Shown piece after piece: positions 60,620 through 64,000 of a stretch of DNA of 64,000 bases. Position numbers and translations under genes: made by a program. Every line of letters starts with the position of its first letter. Position 1 is the first letter of the stretch. Origin of the DNA: Streptomyces silaceus (GTDB taxonomy: Bacteria > Actinomycetota > Actinomycetes > Streptomycetales > Streptomycetaceae); the NCBI RefSeq assembly GCF_001419745.1, contig NZ_LIRJ01000101.1:1-64000 (forward strand). The letters are read 5' to 3'. The notes beneath the pieces are model-generated. The model ran no database searches and was not told the DNA's origin. It worked only from the letters and a program-made list of their open reading frames with translations.

Positions 60620-60690
60620 TTGCCGGGAAACGGGCTATCTAGCACGAAGAGTGACTTACTTAAATAACCTCTAACAAATCGGTCAGACAA
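60620..60690 (+). promoter_or_regulatory. AT-rich promoter region of the PAP2 gene
   Basis: This is the most AT-rich stretch of the window, with CTTACTTAAATAACC and a probable -10 element such as TAAATA. It immediately precedes the PAP2 gene. The AT content suggests the transcription start and a short leader, but no -35 element can be fixed. Confidence 0.45.
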
Positions 60691-60711
60691 TTGAGATCTA
60701 AGGCGTCGCGG

Positions 60712-62058
60712 GTGCTTTCGCGAATAAATCCCAGAGATACGACCGCCGTCTGGCGTCAGCCGCGGGTGGTGCTGTGGACCACGGCGGGCGTGGTGACGCT
60801 CGGTTTCCTGATCGCGCTGGAAATCGCCGCGCGTCATTACGGTATGCCGGGTCCCATCACCAATCAGGCGAAGGAAGTGATCTTCGCCCCGAAATCAGGG
60901 CCGCTGCTGTACGCCAGCATGGCGCTGATGATGGTGGTGCTCACCTGGCGGCAACGCTTCATCGCCATTGGTGCCGCGATCGGCATCGACCTCGTCTTTT
61001 TCTTCGTGCGGTGGATCGTCGACGCCAAGATGATGTTCGGCAACGGCGCGTTGTGGGTGATTCTGGCCTGCGCGGTCATCGCCGTGACGCGTCGCACCGG
61101 CAAGGAGCGGGTCCTGCTCCTGAAGGGTGTGGGTCTCGGTCTGCTCCTGGTCGCCGGCCGCAAGACCGGTGACGCCTGGCTGCTCATCACGTCGAAGACG
61201 CGCCCCATGGTGCTCGACCAGTACGTGGCGACCGCCGACCACGCGCTCGGCAACCCGTCGTGGCTGGTGGGCCGGATCGTGCGCGCCACCGGCTCGACCG
61301 GCGCCCACATCCTCGACTGGGTCTACATCCAGCTGGCGGTGGCCGCGGTCGCCGCCGCGCTGTACCAGTTGCGTCACGTGGCGGCCGAGCGGCGCTTCCC
61401 GAAGCATCACCTGGTGCGTACGTTCCTGGTGATCGGCCTGCTCGGGCCGGGCATCTACATGATCTTCCCGGTGGTCGGACCGATCTTCGCGTACGGCTGG
61501 GGCGCGTTCGGCACCGGCTCCGAGCACCTCGCGCTGGGGAACATCTGGCCGGACACGCCGCCGCCGCTCACGCCGCCGGAGCCGATGCTCTACGACGAAC
61601 TCACCCCCCGGAACTGCATGCCCAGCCTGCACACGGCATGGGCCACGGCGATCTTCATCCATTCCCGCAGAGGTCCGCGCGTCCTGCGGTACGCGGGTAC
61701 TTTCTGGCTGCTCGCCACGCTCGGCGCGACGCTGGGATTCGGCTACCACTACGGTGCGGACATCGTCGCCGGTGTGGTGTTCACGCTCACGATCGAGGCG
61801 GGGCTGCGCGCATTCGACCGGGGCTGGGAGCGTTCCGGAATTCAGTTGGTCGCCTACGGCGCGATCGTCTTCACCGCCCTTCTGATTTCGTATCGCTATC
61901 TTTCGGTGCAGATGGCGGATCTTCCGTGGCTCTTCGGGCCACTGATCATTCTGTCGATGGTCTCGGTGATCTACCTCTACGTCCGCACGATGAAGATGTG
62001 GGATCCGAAGCCCGGGGGTCCGGTGCAGCAGCCGGAGCCGCAGCCCGCGATGGTGTGA
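60712..62058 (+). CDS. PAP2 family membrane phosphatase
   Basis: The protein has 448 residues from the GTG at 60712, 8 bases after CTAAGG; a TTG at 60691 is possible but lacks a ribosome site. It has about ten membrane helices. The PAP2 catalytic motifs are visible: RNCMPSLHTAWATA (PSxH) near residues 300-312, and GYHYGADIVAG (HxxxD) near 345-355. The expected first motif, KxxxxxxRP, is weak. Such proteins are lipid phosphatases or inositol phosphoceramide synthase-like phosphotransferases facing the outside. The gene ends before a strong terminator. Confidence 0.88.
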   Translation: MLSRINPRDTTAVWRQPRVVLWTTAGVVTLGFLIALEIAARHYGMPGPITNQAKEVIFAPKSGPLLYASMALMMVVLTWRQRFIAIGAAIGIDLVFFFVRWIVDAKMMFGNGALWVILACAVIAVTRRTGKERVLLLKGVGLGLLLVAGRKTGDAWLLITSKTRPMVLDQYVATADHALGNPSWLVGRIVRATGSTGAHILDWVYIQLAVAAVAAALYQLRHVAAERRFPKHHLVRTFLVIGLLGPGIYMIFPVVGPIFAYGWGAFGTGSEHLALGNIWPDTPPPLTPPEPMLYDELTPRNCMPSLHTAWATAIFIHSRRGPRVLRYAGTFWLLATLGATLGFGYHYGADIVAGVVFTLTIEAGLRAFDRGWERSGIQLVAYGAIVFTALLISYRYLSVQMADLPWLFGPLIILSMVSVIYLYVRTMKMWDPKPGGPVQQPEPQPAMV

Positions 62059-62092
62059 TGCGCTTCGCGGCGGCTTGACGCGGAGCAGGAAA

Positions 62093-62124
62093 GGGAGGGT
62101 CCCGGTCACGACCGGGGCCCTCCC
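62093..62124 (+). terminator. Intrinsic terminator after the PAP2 gene
   Basis: A 14-bp stem (GGGAGGGTCCCGGT with its partner, one G-U pair) and a 4-base loop start 35 bases after the stop codon, followed by CTTCTGTG. It separates this gene from the LRV-repeat gene. Confidence 0.9.
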
Positions 62125-62206
62125 CTTCTGTGTGGGGCGGTTCCTTGGGGGCGCGTACGTGGACCCCGCAGCCGGAGCGTCGCACCCAGGGCAGCAGGAT
62201 GGCCCC

Positions 62207-63781
62207 GTGAATCACGTCCTCTGCGGGCTCGCCGCGAATCCGGCTCTGCCGTCCGAACTGGTCGATCGGCTGATCGTGGTCGCCGCGGCCCCCGCGCATG
62301 CGGGCGCCGGTCCGGAGACGGAGGCCGATCCCGGGGCAGATCCCGCTGACCTCGCCGACGCCCTCGCCTGCCGTGCCGGCCTCAGCCGCGCGCAGGCGGT
62401 CACCCTGGCCGCGCGCGCCCCGGAGAGTGCGGTGCGCCTCGCCCACGAAGGCCGGCTCACCGCCGACGACGTCGACCCCGTCTCGCAGCCGCTCGTCGCC
62501 CTCGCGCTGCTCGACGAGCGAGCCGGGCGTCCTGCGTGGGCCCGGCTGCTCGCCGCTGACCCCGTGGTCGAGCATCGAGAGCGGCTGGCCACGTGTGCGG
62601 GCCTCCCAGCCGCTGTGGTGGAGACGCTCGCGGCCGACGAGGACATACGGGTGGTCACGGAACTCGCCCTGTGGGCGCCATCGGACACGGCCGCCGCCCT
62701 CGCCTCACATCCGCACGCCGAAGTCCGCCGCGCCGTGGCGGCCAACGAAGCGACGCCTCCGGCCCTGCTGGCAGCGCTGATCACCGGTAAGGGGCTGCCC
62801 GCCGCGCAGGCCTGTCTCGTATGCGACCGCGAGGAACCTCCGTTCGCGCACCCGCCGAACTGCGACCGGCTCGACTGCGACCTGCGGCCGGGCGCTTCCT
62901 GCGACGGCTCCCACGAGTCCACCACGCACGACATGCGGCTGATGGCCCTGCGGAACCCGTCCACTCCCGCCGAGGCCGTCGTCGCCTTCGCGGACCATCC
63001 GTCGCTGCTGCTTCGCTGGGCGCTCGCCGCCCGCCGCGATCTGCCGGCGGAGGTGTACGAGCAGCTCCTCCGGGACCCCGCGCCCGGAGTGCGGGCCGGT
63101 GTCGCGGAGAATCCCGCGATCGACCAGGCGTCGATGCGCGCGTCGGCCGACGACCGCGACGCTGAGGTACGCCGCTCCCTGGCCCTCAACCCACGGGTGC
63201 CCCTCGACCTGCTCGCGCGGCTCGCCGACGGCACCAGGATCGGCACGTTCCTGCTGCCGCGCATCGCCACCGCCTCCCCCGCCGAGATCACCGAGTTGGC
63301 CCGGTCCTCCGTGCCCGCCCTGCGGATGCTCCTGGCCCGACGACGCGACCTGCCGGACGCCGTCCGCGACGCACTGGCCGACGACGCCGACGCGAAAGTG
63401 GCCGGCTCCGTCGCGCCGCATCCGGGCCTCACCGAAGCGCGGCTGCGGGCGCTGGCCGACCGGCACGGAGCCCGGGTGATCGCCCAGGTCGCGTCCAACC
63501 CGGACGCGCCCCCGGCGCTCCTGACGGACCTGGCCCGGCGCGAACCGCCCGTACCGAAGGCGCTGCGGCGGATCGCCGGGCATCGCCGCGCGACGGCCGA
63601 GGCGCTGCTCGCCTGCCTGTCGGACAGGCGGGCGAGACCGATCGCCGCCGGGCACCCTGCCCTGCCGGGCCCGGTCATCGCCGAGTTGCTCGCCGATGAC
63701 GACGGTCAGGTGGCGGAAGCGGCGGCCGCCACCCCGTCGCTACCGATCTCCGTGATGGCCGGACTGATCCCCACCCCGTGA
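62207..63781 (+). CDS. Leucine-rich variant (LRV) repeat protein with a cysteine cluster
   Basis: The 524-residue protein from the GTG at 62207 consists of alternating short helices typical of LRV repeats, with recurrent units such as LALNPRVPLDLLARLADGTR and VAENPAIDQASMRASADD. Near the middle is CxxC(12)C(4)C(7)C, that is Cys203, 206, 219, 224 and 232, within DRLDCDLRPGASCDGSH. The Azotobacter LRV protein has an iron-sulfur cluster, so this group may bind iron-sulfur or zinc. The repeats suggest a protein- or nucleic-acid-binding solenoid. Function unknown. Confidence 0.8.
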   Translation: MNHVLCGLAANPALPSELVDRLIVVAAAPAHAGAGPETEADPGADPADLADALACRAGLSRAQAVTLAARAPESAVRLAHEGRLTADDVDPVSQPLVALALLDERAGRPAWARLLAADPVVEHRERLATCAGLPAAVVETLAADEDIRVVTELALWAPSDTAAALASHPHAEVRRAVAANEATPPALLAALITGKGLPAAQACLVCDREEPPFAHPPNCDRLDCDLRPGASCDGSHESTTHDMRLMALRNPSTPAEAVVAFADHPSLLLRWALAARRDLPAEVYEQLLRDPAPGVRAGVAENPAIDQASMRASADDRDAEVRRSLALNPRVPLDLLARLADGTRIGTFLLPRIATASPAEITELARSSVPALRMLLARRRDLPDAVRDALADDADAKVAGSVAPHPGLTEARLRALADRHGARVIAQVASNPDAPPALLTDLARREPPVPKALRRIAGHRRATAEALLACLSDRRARPIAAGHPALPGPVIAELLADDDGQVAEAAAATPSLPISVMAGLIPTP

Positions 63782-64000
63782 TCAGGACGGAGGCTGTTCC
63801 CTGCCGCGCCGCAGCCAGCCGTCGACCACGGCGAAGTCCGCCTCGGAAAGCCCCGTCACGGGCTCCACGCGGTGGAGCAGGGCATGGCCTCGGTGGCCCG
63901 GACCGTGCGCGCGGTCGAGCTTGGCCAACTGGGGTTCGACACGTCCTGCCGGCGCTGCCACTCCGCGACGGCTGACGGGACCGCCGCTCCTCCATCAGCC
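63782..64000 (-). pseudogene. C-terminal fragment at the window edge, possible frameshift
   Basis: A minus-strand frame ending at 63782 reads QLAKLDRAHGPGHRGHALLH, then VTGLSEADFAVVDGWLRRGR, like a true protein C terminus. Upstream the frame is blocked by a TGA near the window end. A second frame (VAEWQRRQDV) would join sensibly at about 63938-63942 if two bases were removed. The family is not recognised. The gene continues beyond the window, so this could be an error or a decayed end. Confidence 0.35.

Noticed and set aside
1-64000. tRNA, rRNA, CRISPR, insertion sequence, integrase or prophage
   Set aside because: No T-loop-like segments with matching arms, no spaced repeats, and no transposase or integrase motif were found on reading both strands.
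1-64000. A large secondary-metabolite gene cluster
   Set aside because: No PKS, NRPS, terpene cyclase or lanthionine synthetase motif occurs; the P450s belong to the conservon and the DrrAB exporter has no biosynthetic neighbours.

Overview
The window reads as chromosomal DNA of a Streptomyces-type actinomycete. GC is very high, third codon positions are almost always G or C, GTG starts and 4-base GTGA/ATGA stop-start overlaps are frequent, and the gene content is typical: a conservon with two P450s, a DUF574 methyltransferase, a SpoIIE/HATPase phosphatase, DrrAB-like exporters and a BTAD/NB-ARC regulator. I see no tRNA, rRNA, insertion sequence, integrase, CRISPR array or PKS/NRPS gene. Several broken or shortened genes (frameshift, nonsense codon, internal in-frame deletion, truncated remnants) suggest accessory or chromosome-arm DNA rather than the housekeeping core.

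Layout. 1-9 kb: DUF4383-like membrane protein; an SDR dehydrogenase divergent from a TetR regulator with two matching operators between them; hypothetical genes; then a coupled run of membrane protein, histidine kinase, LuxR-type response regulator and hypothetical protein, followed by a protein with a ParB-like motif. 9-12 kb: a 49-codon ORF, a shortened APH-like kinase and an ABC exporter half-transporter, all coupled and closed by a strong terminator. 12-15 kb: DHFR-like reductase, MFS remnant, zinc-ribbon membrane protein, DUF574 methyltransferase. 15-20 kb: a catabolic block (mycofactocin-coupled SDR and amidohydrolase, convergent with an FAD aromatic monooxygenase and a quinone-oxidoreductase-like enzyme). 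20-26 kb: MepB, a frameshifted phosphotransferase, an HTH/zinc-ribbon protein, a LysE exporter, and a WYL regulator divergent from a VOC protein. 26-32 kb: hexapeptide acetyltransferase beside a LysR remnant, SpoIIE phosphatase, DUF2975 protein with YozG-like HTH, MerR regulator, and a histidine phosphatase with an in-frame stop. 32-38 kb: oxidoreductase, MerR regulator, DUF4232 lipoprotein, MFS exporter, NlpC/P60-like protein, DUF6000 protein, P-loop protein, GNAT. 38-41 kb: a MoxR-type AAA+ ATPase with a VWA protein (RavA/ViaA-like pair). 41-47 kb: a complete conservon, cvnA-B-C-D plus two P450s, the first lacking the ExxR motif. 47-54 kb: MDR oxidoreductase, large BTAD/NB-ARC regulator, DrrAB-like exporter, internally deleted hydrolase, DHFR-like reductase. 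54.6-60 kb: a minus-strand cluster with a cNMP-binding protein, Rv1733c-like protein, flavodoxin, GNAT/ADP-forming acyl-CoA synthetase fusion and DinB protein. 60-64 kb: PAP2 membrane phosphatase, LRV-repeat protein with a cysteine cluster, and an edge fragment.

The genes mostly form small independent units, many arranged divergently with their own regulator. The most notable units are the conservon with its non-canonical P450, the small ORF/APH-like/ABC exporter unit, the mycofactocin-linked catabolic block, and the DUF2975/YozG unit with its palindromic operators. All function calls come from reading motifs; none was checked by database search.
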